From: Apostichopus japonicus
Taxonomy: Eukaryota; Echinodermata; Holothuroidea; Aspidochirotida; Stichopodidae
Length of the DNA: 64,000 nucleotides
Direction of reading: 5' to 3'
NCBI RefSeq assembly: GCF_037975245.1
Contig: NC_092569.1
Span: forward strand, 25,095,168 to 25,159,167
The translations under genes and the position numbers were made by a program. The notes under the pieces were generated by a model. The model was not told where the DNA came from, did no database searches, and saw only the letters and a program-made list of their open reading frames with translations. Shown here in pieces: positions 12,805 through 25,760 of the stretch (positions are counted from its first letter, which is position 1; every line of letters starts with the position of its first letter).

Positions 12805-12970
12805 ACGATAAATGCAAAAATGTTTGCAGACAATGGTAGGGACTATTAGCCAAACAAATCACAGGAAATTTTGAACGCATCATTGACTGCTTTTCAGCCT
12901 GAAACTTTTTTGTAATGGGAGTGTTTTTAACTTTCTACTTTGCGGTTGATTGTTATCATTTATTTGTTTT

Positions 12971-13140
12971 CAGGCGCGGCGGAACGGAAAAATTATTGGG
13001 GGGGGGGGCTAATGTGTGGAGACTATCTAAGCGGAGCGCCACCATCGGTTGGCGCGGAGCGTACAAGAAAATTTTCGGTTTTTTCATACCCCCAGATGGC
13101 CGGAAACGGCACTTTCCGAGTGTTTTATGCTGCGAATACC
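12971..13140 (+). mobile_element. Truncated copy of the CAG(G)CGCGG hAT MITE family
   Basis: Starts with a hAT-like terminus CAGGCGCGGCGG at 12971, followed by a G run. It shares an internal block, ACTATCTAAGCGGAGCGCC and the bases after it (about 13022-13065), with the MITE at 13293-13694. The same block appears inverted in the elements at 15525-15806 and 47607-47903. I could not find a matching right terminus, so the copy is probably truncated, or its right end merged with the neighbouring insertion. Confidence 0.6.
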
Positions 13141-13292
13141 TAGCCCTAAAATATAGGTCTCAAGCCTGCAATTTCTCAGATTGCACGTAAAAGTCTGTAA
13201 AAACATTGTAATTTGTATATTCGATGGTTTTTTAAAGAGAGTAGCTATTGCTCGTAGTGTACTCGCAAAGATGTTTTTGAGTGTAGTAAGGG

Positions 13293-13694
13293 CAGTGGCG
13301 GAGCTAGAGTATTGTTTCAGGGAGGGCAAGAATGGTCTGTAGGGGCGCTTTCGACACTATCTAAGCGGAGCGCCACCATCGGTTGGCGCGGAGCGTACAG
13401 AAAATTTTTGAGTAAACATACTCCCTAGACTGCAGGAAATGACCCTTTCCGGGGCCTTGCTAATTTGCAGATAAACGGAGAATAAATAGGTGTCGTCGCC
13501 ATTTTGTCGGAAAATTACACCAACAGAATATGACAAATGTCAATAGGTATATGAGAGCGCAATAAAATAGTCAAAAATCGCGAATAAGTAAAAAGTGGTG
13601 AAAAGCTGAAAAGGGCGCCAGCAGTCCATTTGAGTCCGTCAGGGGGGAGGGGGGCATCCGCCCCCTGACTGTATATATGGACGCTCCGCCACTA
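13293..13694 (+). mobile_element. 402-bp hAT MITE with CAGTGGCGGAGC terminus
   Basis: The left terminus CAGTGGCGGAGC at 13293 is mirrored by GCTCCGCCACTA ending at 13694. Flanks are AGTAAGGG (13285-13292) and AGTAAGGC (13695-13702), an 8-bp target duplication with one mismatch. That points to hAT-type insertion. Inside is the family block ACTATCTAAGCGGAGCGCC near 13353. No coding capacity is visible. It lies close to the truncated relative at 12971, with only about 150 bases between them. Confidence 0.85.
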
Positions 13695-13849
13695 AGTAAG
13701 GCAATGTTGGAGAACTGGCTGAAATGAGGCAAGTCATTGGCCTAAGACGAAGTCGTGTTACGCTTACCGGTACTCACACTCACTGCTTCCACTTTTCACG
13801 GGGCGTGAAGACGCGGTTGGGGTGACAATGTGGTCTTTAGCCAGGGGAC

Positions 13850-14062
13850 GGGCCGAGGGTCCCCCAACAATTACTAAAATTATTACACCTATAGAGTATA
13901 CGTGTGCATCGGACAGATCGACAAGTATGCATTGAAAAATGGGCAGATGCACGTTTCGGAGCCATGGTAAATATTGGGGGGCTTATCATGCATTTGCCCC
14001 CTCAACTTTTTTATTCGGGGGCTGAGCCCCCCAAGCCCCCCCCCCCGGTTCCGCCGCCACTG
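13850..14062 (-). mobile_element. Partial hAT-like MITE, CAGTGGCGGCGGAAC end
   Basis: The plus strand ends with GTTCCGCCGCCACTG at about 14048-14062, the reverse complement of a CAGTGGCGG terminus like that of the 13293 element. A run of C and a G/C-rich inner segment adjoin it. A matching left terminus is not evident; sequence near 13845 (CAGGGGACGG) may be a remnant. The frames read across it, a 64-codon minus and a 110-codon plus frame, are glycine/proline-rich products of the G and C runs and are not genes. Confidence 0.5.
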
Positions 14063-15524
14063 TTTGTTTTGAAACAAATTCAATCATATACAAAGGATTG
14101 GAAGAAATGTTGGTTCTTTTTAGAAGTTGCGTTTTTTTTAAAAGAAAGAAAGAAAGATATTATTCCAAAAAGTACGAAAACATGTTATTGGAAACCTGCT
14201 CAAATACCGAATCATGTGTCGTTGTACACTTGTTAACACAACTTACACGTTGACACTGAGGGTTATATCTACGATTTGTGCAAACAGATGAATATTTTTC
14301 AACTCCCTGGTTTAAAGTTGCAGTTAAAATGGCATGTATATTAAGTGTTTATATGAATGAGGAATTGTTATAACGGAACGCCATTACTCTTTTAGAGATG
14401 TGTTACCATTTTCTTTAAAACTTTCCTAGCTTCCAAAATTGTTATTATTTTGAATTCTTATACATGAACTCATACTTTCATTTGTGGCTTCATCATCTGT
14501 TACTAACAACGTGTTCAAATTTGTTGTATCACAGTGTTCTTGTGTTTAATTGTTTCTACCTGGTAAGTTGCATCACATAATTTAAAAAACAAAAAAGCAC
14601 ATACGGTTACAGTTTACCGTTAATCAATGAATGACAGGTAGGGATGTGTCTGTTGTATAAAGCTTTACAAGATTGATTGCCCTACACAACAAACAATAAC
14701 AACACCACTGAACGGAACAATGTGTCAACAAACACGTATTTAATGTAGATCCCACCCGTACAGTATACCCACAAAGAAATGTGTAATATACACGCGTCGT
14801 TTATAGTACTCGAGTCCAGTTTTCTGCACTCGGACTTTAGACCAATTACAATTTGGTATATCATCTTGCTCGGCAGATCTCTTATTTCTGAAGTTTACTC
14901 TTTGAGTGTCCAGAATGAGCACTTATGTAAGGAGTCAATGCAGTCTTACACATTTAGCCACACATACAATGAATATCTTCTTGTTTAGAGCAAATCATAT
15001 GAAGCCAATGCTTTGATTGGTTGCTGCTATTCGTCATGTGGTAGATTCTTTAGCATAAACGATAGTGGCTTTGTAATTTATATAGAGACTGTGTATATAC
15101 GGTAATTCTCACAATATAACTCCATTTCAATTAGATCCTTTCATCGCTCAAAGCTGTTTCAAAGTTATGGTAACAAAGATAAAACGGTGATCATTAGATG
15201 TCATTTTGATCTTAGTAATACAGTGAAAAGCAGTGTGATGTGACAAACAATAATTCACAATGACACAGGCTGTCATGAAATGACCATTGACCTCAACAAC
15301 TGGCTTCTTGTACTAAATGTGATACATCAAAATACTAAATATGACATCTGTCCTTGTTAAAATATTGTGATAAACAATGGTTTCCACAATTTGACCCCTG
15401 GTGAACTCAAACGAATATATGACCTCCGCCCACAACATAAGGCTCAATATCACAATATTGGGACTACTAGCCCCCTTCATCATCTACATGGCTGGCTGGT
15501 GAATGCCAGCTGAACATACACTCT
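14063..15524. other. Non-coding stretch, no gene seen
   Basis: AT-rich DNA with only short chance frames (60-69 codons). No splice-supported exon, RNA gene or clear repeat is recognised. Confidence 0.6.
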
Positions 15525-15806
15525 CAGGCGCGTCTCCAGGGAGAGGCGTTGGGGCGTGCGCCCCCCGGGTAAGAAAAAGAGGAGAGAAAAAGAAAAGAGA
15601 AGAAAGGGAAAAAAAGAGGAGGAAAAAAGAGGAGGAAGGAGAGAAAGGAAGGGAAAAGAAAAAGAAAAAAGAGAGAAAAAAGTAGAAAGGGAGAAAAGGA
15701 GGGAGCAGAAGAAAAACGCCAAGACATCGCCAAGATGGTGGCGCTCCGCTTAGATAGTACTTAGCGCCCCCCCCCCCCGGGTTAGAAAATCCTGGTTACG
15801 CCCCTG
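15525..15806 (-). mobile_element. 282-bp hAT-like MITE carrying a polypurine tract
   Basis: Termini are CAGGCGCGTCTCCAGG at 15525 and CCTGGTTACGCCCCTG ending at 15806, which are imperfect inverted complements. Near the right end is GGTGGCGCTCCGCTTAGATAGT, the inverted family block seen at 13022, 13353 and 47800. No matching 8-bp target duplication could be read, so either the flanks have diverged or the termini are slightly misplaced. The interior is dominated by an A/G-only tract. Confidence 0.65.
15572..15716 (+). repeat. Polypurine tract of about 145 bases
   Basis: Almost uninterrupted A and G on the plus strand with a single T near 15683, inside the 15525-15806 MITE. Long homopurine-homopyrimidine tracts can adopt intramolecular triplex forms. 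The Lys/Glu/Arg-rich frames over it are compositional. Confidence 0.85.
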
Positions 15807-17148
15807 TAATTGAATGGTTCAGTGACGAGAAATACTTCGAGGATTATAGGAAAATGTTTGTTGAAATTGGAAACCTCCAAGTTTGACTTTGAAACGTATT
15901 CTAACTCTTGGTAACGTCTGTGCTTTTAATATCATATCATTGCACTACAAACTACATGGTCAAACTGTAGAAGATAACTTTACGGTGATAGCGTAAAGTG
16001 CGTTTCCTTTCGTTCCTATTTTACAATTTGTGAAGTGCGCCACCTAATTTTGAGTTGGCGACGTTATATTGTGGAACTGTTATATCCAGGGAGTTGATTC
16101 CCTCCTCAACGTGGCATAATCATATGTTTGAGCTTGTGCGATCAAGGGTCTTCCGTCGTTGCTTCATTACGATGATTATGTTATAGCCGAAAACAAATGC
16201 TTGATTGAAGACGTGTGCGTGTTTGTTTACAAGGGACATACCCAGTTCTTTAGAAAAGTATGACCCGACTCCGAGACTTGGCCATAAGGGTTCAATGCAA
16301 CTATACCAAACTAAGTCAGGGACATTTCAAAGCACACAGCACACAACATTGGTGTGCACCTATATACCTTATATGAACCATTAAAAGTTAATGTTCCATC
16401 CTTCCCTGCAAAATTGTCTTCGAACCATACATTGCTCGACAATATTCCATCGATTAGTGATGCATGATTACGCTATATAGCCTCGTATTGGTATAGCGAT
16501 GTAGTGCATTCACCCCGTACTTCAATTTCCGGTATTTAAATATTCTTCAGCAAAAAGACCTCTTTAGTTTAAAGACCATCAGTTGTTTCAATCTCAGATA
16601 TTCGAGAACGAGGTTATTGTGAAGTAAAATTTAGTTTTGAATCATCAAAAATAAATTCCACTCTTTAGGTAACAAAATGATCGGGTCACTTTTTAATTCG
16701 AAAAGAATAATAATGCAAAGGGCTGGGTTACCGTACTTTTCATAGAAAGGAACATTTGTACTTAGAAAAGATGTTCTTCACAAATCTGGGGAGGGGTCAC
16801 GTGCCCATCTAGCACCCATATCCGTTGGATCTAATCTAGCTTGTATGAACTGCCAGCAGCTACAAAGGCCTTCCTCCACTTGAACCTACGCTCATCCCAG
16901 GATAAGGCCGTTTTTTTCTCGCACGATTCTCCTTGATCCTCTTTCCATGATTGTCACAATACTCTAATCGAATGTATTTGGACGAAAATCGTACAGTATT
17001 CGTACTCAAAAGGCACAAAAACAGCAAACTATCGAGGACGAAAATCCTATGCGGTAAACAGTACAGTATGCTCAAATGCTGTGTTATAACATAATATGTG
17101 CATGGGTTTGTTATGCGTACGATTGCCTGTGCTATTCACTGATCTAAC
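15807..17148. other. Non-coding stretch, no gene seen
   Basis: Mixed AT-rich sequence. A 71-codon minus frame (16860-17075) has no recognisable domain or splice support. Nothing further identified. Confidence 0.55.
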
Positions 17149-17237
17149 TATGCCACCGAGGTCACGTGATTTATCGGTGTCCCAGTAACCTCGCAGAGCC
17201 GTATATATACGGCTGTGTAACCTCGGTATGCCAGCGC
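17149..17237. repeat. Imperfect inverted repeat around an 18-bp palindrome and an E-box
   Basis: GCCACCGAGGT (about 17152) is repeated inverted as ACCTCGGTATGCC (about 17220-17233). Between them lies CACGTG (about 17163), a palindromic E-box, and the perfect palindrome AGCCGTATATATACGGCT (17197-17214). The core could serve as a TATA-like element near a Myc/USF-type site, or be the remains of a small palindromic element. No adjoining gene is apparent, so function is unassigned. Confidence 0.6.
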
Positions 17238-18112
17238 CCTCAAACCAAAGTCTATATGAGCGAGATTGCCTTTAACTGAACAAAGTAATTATGGAAAAAG
17301 AGCGAAACATACGCATTGACGAACATTATGTCCTCTTAGGACACATTTTATGTAATGCATCGGCCTGCTATCTACCTTTCAGAAAACATGTCGATTTTTT
17401 AATGCAAAACAATGCGATTGGATTACATGTTTATGTATAGTGTGGATACCTAGTAACGGTGTTACTCGGTTAGTAAATATCTCGTGTATATGGAGAATGA
17501 TATATCATCTAATGGTGCGGTTACTCGATGAAGTCCTTTGTAATTTCTGTAGTTTCATATGTCGTTATGAGTTCCTGCTTTGTACAATCTGACTTCACTT
17601 CCTGCTAAGTAATATAATAATTTTTGGAGATGATATCTGGTACGTAGATAGTGGTATAGAATAATCCACAACTGACCTCTGAAATATACCAGTCATATAT
17701 TGAATATTTCCGGGACAGGGTTAAACGCGCCATATCGGTATACTACATAGACACTTCGTTATGTTCATGGAATAGGTCAATAGATAAACGCACAGTATAA
17801 TGAAGTTCGTGATTACCAACCACAATAGCTTTTAAAGGTCAATTCTAAATGTCTAGAGCTCCATGTCTCTTTTAAATAATAACTAAACTATAATTTACAC
17901 CGGTAATTCATGTAGGTATATAACACAATTAAGTATCCCCGGAAGTAAGAAATTTGATAAACATAATGACGAACTTGTATCATTAATACTTAATTATATA
18001 ATACATGTACAATGAGATGAAGATGGCTCTTTGTTTTCATCCATTAAACGCTTATTTAAATGAATGATGGAGAATTGATCTGTGTTTTATTTATTTATTT
18101 TTGATATCAGTT

Positions 18113-18114
<2 letters not shown>
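17238..18114. other. Non-coding stretch, no gene seen
   Basis: AT-rich DNA without frames above about 60 codons. No repeat or RNA motif recognised. Confidence 0.55.

Positions 18115-18164
<50 letters not shown>
18115..18164. repeat. (AT)n microsatellite, about 50 bp
   Basis: A pure alternating AT run, directly visible. Confidence 0.97.
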
Positions 18165-18168
<4 letters not shown>

Positions 18169-19489
18169 AATGATATTTTCTCCACATATATTATCAGTTA
18201 ACTTATTCAGTATACTATTCACTGAGTAAACTACCAACTATAAATAAAAGGGGGTCGGAATATAAACACAAGGATTTTGAAGGTTTTTTTTTTTTTACTG
18301 ATTGATGTTCGAATTACATTTCAGGCGCATATCCAGAGTGAGGGTATAGGTTGTACATCCCAACCTTTATTCCACAACACTTAAGGTTTCAACACTAGTT
18401 ATTAGTACAACATTGCGTTTAGAGCTACTATACTATAGACCTACTTTCTAATCTAAATATGCAACAGAATGCAACATTCATTGACGTACGTGATGTAGTC
18501 TCTCTCTCTCCAATTGAGCTTCCTGAATTCATTGGTAATATTTCGAAAAATTTCGCATCGATTACTAAGTAAATTAGATGAGAAATTCGACATTATACTT
18601 TTTTGAAACTGACACCTTTTTATTAATGTTATAAATACCAATTATATGTATATATTAAATGTATAGAGGCGCGAGCAGCCTTCAAATAGCTGGGTTTTTT
18701 TTGTTGTTTTTTTTTGGGGGGGGGTGGTCATCTGGTGCGATATATGGCTTCTATGTATTAATTTCTGAGTTACAAACCCTATATCTCACGATGAAGCTTA
18801 CTGATGACGTCATGCTCGGAACCCGTGGGGTCATGTGAATCGATTCCCCTGAAGCTATAGGTATGTTACAATCTTTCTTTGGGGTGCTTTGTTTCTTTTA
18901 AAGGGTCAATGCTATATGTAAATTGAGGTTTCTCATCTTCAAACCCGGTATAGCCTTGTAACAGTTAAGGCCCGGTATGGCATAGGCCTACATCACATGG
19001 GTTCATATAGAAGTACAAATATATAGGCCCTATACTGTTACAGGTCAATGCATGAATTATAGGGGTCACAGTAAGAGTAATGACTCTAAATTTGAATGTA
19101 AAAATAGCAAGTCAAAGGTTGTTTTCACTAAAACAGATGCGACATGACCGTTTTAACGGTTGGTATGCCTTGCTACGTTATATAAATATTTCAGTCTTCT
19201 ATAAGTGTAATAGTTATACTAGCTACAACATAGCTGGTTCTGTGTTTTACATGCATGGATTCACAAACATTGTCACAAATAAGTACAAAGCCTAAATATT
19301 TACAGAATGACCCATGAATTAAACATTAAGTTAGCCCGCACCAATAAACCACACATGTAGTCTCGATTCACATTGCCTATAAATTATCACAAAGCCGAAC
19401 CTCGCCATAGGTTCAAACTAGTGGAAATAATGTTGCATGTCCCGTAACGCATATATAAATACTCGTTGCTGGCAAAAAGTGAACATAGA
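18165..19489. other. Non-coding stretch, no gene seen
   Basis: AT-rich DNA with T runs near 18290 and 18700 and a short G run at about 18715. Frames of 62 and 71 codons here show no domain features. Confidence 0.55.
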
Positions 19490-19590
19490 ATCGGTATTTT
19501 AAACCATCATTTGACCTCAAATTCAGTGACACACTCTTTGCGCCGCTGTGTACCAACTGAGCTACACATCCCGCTGAATTGGTGGCCGGA
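19490..19590 (-). repeat. tRNA-derived SINE head or tRNA pseudogene
   Basis: On the minus strand TAGCTCAGTTGG (plus 19553-19564) is an almost perfect tRNA A box. About 40 bases on, AATTTGAGGTC (plus 19513-19523) is a degenerate B box. The upstream frame includes VAQLV, a typical mistranslation of a tRNA D arm. No intact cloverleaf can be drawn. The phrase GCGCCGCTGT next to ACTGAG is also found, in the same order, in the 168-bp satellite unit, which may hint at a shared tRNA-derived ancestor or may be chance. Confidence 0.5.
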
Positions 19591-22435
<2,845 letters not shown>

Positions 22436-22610
22436 TTGTCCAATCACAAGCCAGGAATTTTTCTGAATATTCATATATGGTATTTCCATACAAAGCCATC
22501 GATTTCGCATGTGCTTCTCAAGCATCTGCGCGGTAAAGGAAAACACTCTCTCCGCCGTGAAATAGCTAAATGTGGACTGAAATTCTTCATATCTGGAAAA
22601 TTTGTTTCGG
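22436..22610 (+). promoter_or_regulatory. Possible promoter plus non-coding first exon
   Basis: A CCAAT box within TTGTCCAATCACAAG (about 22437-22451) is followed by an AT-rich TATA-like stretch (about 22465-22480) and then a somewhat more GC-rich 130 bases. These end in TTTCG and a consensus splice donor GTAAGT at 22611. This order resembles a promoter and 5' untranslated exon on the plus strand. The nearest plus-strand gene is the Patched-related gene, whose coding exon is preceded by a possible acceptor at 50960, implying a 28-kb intron. This is inference only. Confidence 0.25.
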
Positions 22611-22616
22611 TAAGTT

Positions 22617-25180
22617 GAAAGATATTTATTAGATATTCAATAGCAAATATTTTAAGTTAAACTTACCAAATTTGAAACTTTGTTGGGTTAAAAATTAACC
22701 AAGTAGCGGCGTTCTCTTTTGTTTACGTTTTCATACAGCATGCTTTGTCATTACTACTGTGTAGAGCCGGTTTATAAATTATATTGCTGTCGTCGACACG
22801 TCATTCGTTAAAATATCATGAGAAATGAGAATATGAACGCAGTCTAGCTCATGTGCTATAAAATAAATGGCTAGCTGGTGTCACAACGGAGTTGAAATAC
22901 ATGCGATGAAACGGATTTCTGTGAACTTGCATGTTAGGCATAATTGCAGCATTTATTTCCCAGTACGAAATCGTTAGGTCGATCGTAGGTCTAGTATGTA
23001 GTAACATTTGACTCGACGTGTATTTGTTACTACAATTAATGTAGAGTTCATCATCATATAACCTACTTATCGAACGAAGACAAAAGTTTAAGCTTCTTAA
23101 TCTTATGCAGCCGGTACACTTTTACCGTACGTATTGTAACTTATCAACTGAGAAAAACACAGGTTTAGATGTGAGAAGCCCTTCGAATAATAGCGCTAAA
23201 ACTTTTGACAAAATTAGCTGCTGTGGTACATATATATATAGTGCTGAGCAATCTCAATCAATAGTCTAGCTGTTGTTCCTAACAGTAATTAACAGCCCGC
23301 AATAGGCCAGTGTATAATTTCCTGTCCTCATTTTTGGGGAATCAATCTTTCTTTTCTCAAATATTTATTGGTCTATTTAGGTAATGTCAATGTAAATGTT
23401 ACAGCTATGGTATCCATCCTCCCTCATTTCCACCCACCCCAACACTATTGAAAGGCTCCACTATTGTGAATTTCATCAACCTAGCTCTATACAGTAGGCA
23501 GATATATGGGCCCTCTTGATGTTATCAGGAACAAAGTGCAGTAGATTTTCGTACCTTCAGGCCATCTACACATCTTTTTATTGAGCTACAATTCCAGTTT
23601 GAGATGTTCTAGGCCTCCTTGCATTCATCACTAAATCCTGTTTACCTCCAATACATAGAGTACCATTTGCAGCATACTTCACAAGTAATAAAGATTTGTG
23701 TAAAATATCATTAAAGGAAAAACAATTACTATTTATGCCAAGATGGCAACCCTAGCTGTGAGGAATTATGTCAATTCACTAACTTTCTGTGGACAGGAAA
23801 TTTTTCTGTTTTTTTTTTCCTGACTGACTGAATTTAAATAGTGTGTGCAGGCTTCTAAAGGTTGGAGAACAAAGGAAGGATAACCCTATTGCTTTCAGTG
23901 TTGATATTTATGGGAGGTTTTTTTTTTTCAAAACTACCACAAAGAGGGCATAAAAGCCAATTCAAAGTGTTCTTTAGCTGATGAATATATACAATGGACA
24001 CTTGACACCCACCCAACAGTTCATGTAGTGACTGACTTAAATGCTTTTGTAGATAGCAACAATGATTTAGCAAGTTCTAAAAGAAAAAGACATCAAGGAC
24101 AAGCTAGTTCTATAGCTAATTGTGTTTAATTTAGCAACTTGGACATGTAAATATGGAATCAAAATGTCTGGAAAAAAATTCTTTTGCAAATAATGAGAAA
24201 TTTGAGCTGTTTGAAATCAAATTAATGAAATGAACATGTCCAACAACAAATTATCAGAAATTTTTCTCACCCAATATCAGCACTTAAGCCTGTAGACTTC
24301 CCAGCATTGAAACACTCATTCAATGCTATATGGTTAATATGTTAGTTATCTAACTTGCTATACTTAAACCATCATTATTACGAAAATGACATTTGAGATA
24401 CTGTATGTAAAATTTAAAAAAAAAATATGCTTTCTGATATATACGTTTATTGCGCTCTGATGGAAATTCAGTATCACCATCAAAAGTAAGTATGTTAAAA
24501 GACAGATACGGTTTGGAGGAAGTTGACTCCTGTTCAATAACGCAGTTGGGTGTATAAGATTTGAACGATGGGGTGGGGGGGGGGGAGGATCCAAGATCCA
24601 AGGATCCAAGCAGCAATTTTTTGACAAAAGTGAAATTTGAAATAGTATTCATCCAAATCTCATTTCATTCCTACTGTATAGAACACCATTTGTGGCATTC
24701 ATTCCCAAATCCTTCCGGCTTAGGAAGCATATGATTCATCTTCAAATTTACTCCTATTTTTCCTATGCTGTTCCTTGTTCATCTTGTAGTGAATTACAGT
24801 TAGGGTTCGAAACAGCTGTTTAGTACATTTAGGTGATAAAATCAGTGTAAGAAAAGTGTTGCAACTTGCTTGCTTTTTCTGTACTTCTAAGAGTAAAGGT
24901 TCATATAACATACAGTATTTCCATGTAAATATTTGTCATGTAAACTGGTTTTGTAGTCCTAATTAGTTTCACAGGTCTTAATTAAATTACAGTCACCCTC
25001 ATTTAATTGCTCTTGCCAATAAAACTAGAATACCAGAATTTTTTGTACATGTCTGTGTGCTATATAGGCCCATAGATACAAAGTAACCTCTAAGGTCACA
25101 GATAACAGCAAAGGACAATGCCACATGATCAACCAGTGATAGACAATGGACTTACTGTGCTAGAGGTTAATACCACAAAC
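22617..25180. other. Non-coding stretch, no gene seen
   Basis: AT-rich DNA. A short GGATCCAA tandem (about 24587-24611) sits beside a G run at about 24572. Frames of 60-100 codons over 23855-24911 are overlapping, featureless and without splice context. Confidence 0.55.
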
Positions 25181-25760
25181 TTAAAGGATTGGTTCAGTTG
25201 TCATACATGTTTATGTTATATGAAAGAGGACAATAAAAGAAACACAATGGTGAAAAAACTGTTCAAATATCTTTTTCGATTAAAGAGATATATTCAGGTG
25301 TAAAATTTTATCAGATTGTGTAGAAACTGCTGAAATCTGACTAGCTGTGATGTCACATCCTCACATTCCTGAAAATTCTTGTTTTTTTTCTCTAAATATT
25401 TTGTGAGATTTCATGACTTTCAACCAAAATATATATCAGGAGATCTCATATTTGTCAAAGGAAGTATTTGAGATTAAACATCTGAAGAATTTTTGATTAT
25501 ATTATTTTCAAATGTGTTAAAAAATGTAAATAATTTTTAAAGAAATATATTCACACATGTTAAGGAAGTGAGGATATGACATCACACCCTTACAGTAAGT
25601 CTTTCTACACCAGTCGTTTTCAAAGAAAGTTTGATATCTTCAAAGTGTCATATCTCCTTAGCAGAGGATGCTATCATGGTAGTTTCTTCACTGTTCTTTT
25701 TGTCTTTTTGTGCTCTTTCATACAAAATAGACATGTCAAACACCTGAACCAATCCTTTAA
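25181..25760. mobile_element. 580-bp fold-back element with TTAA ends
   Basis: The left end TTAAAGGATTGGTTCAG at 25181 is mirrored by CTGAACCAATCCTTTAA ending at 25760. The inverted similarity is imperfect but continues inward about 190 bases per arm: a block with TATGAAAGAG, a block with GTGTAGAAA, then GATGTCA next to ATCCTCAC. A short AT-rich centre remains. If the outer TTAA is read as the target duplication, the element resembles a TTAA-specific MITE such as piggyBac-like relics. No transposase is present. Confidence 0.8.

Noticed and set aside
13904-14236. A proline-rich 110-codon plus-strand protein
   Set aside because: The proline and glycine stretches come from the C and G runs of a partial hAT MITE end.
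15503-15753. Lys/Glu/Arg-rich coiled protein
   Set aside because: Translation of a polypurine tract inside a MITE; overlapping frames on both strands look equally open.
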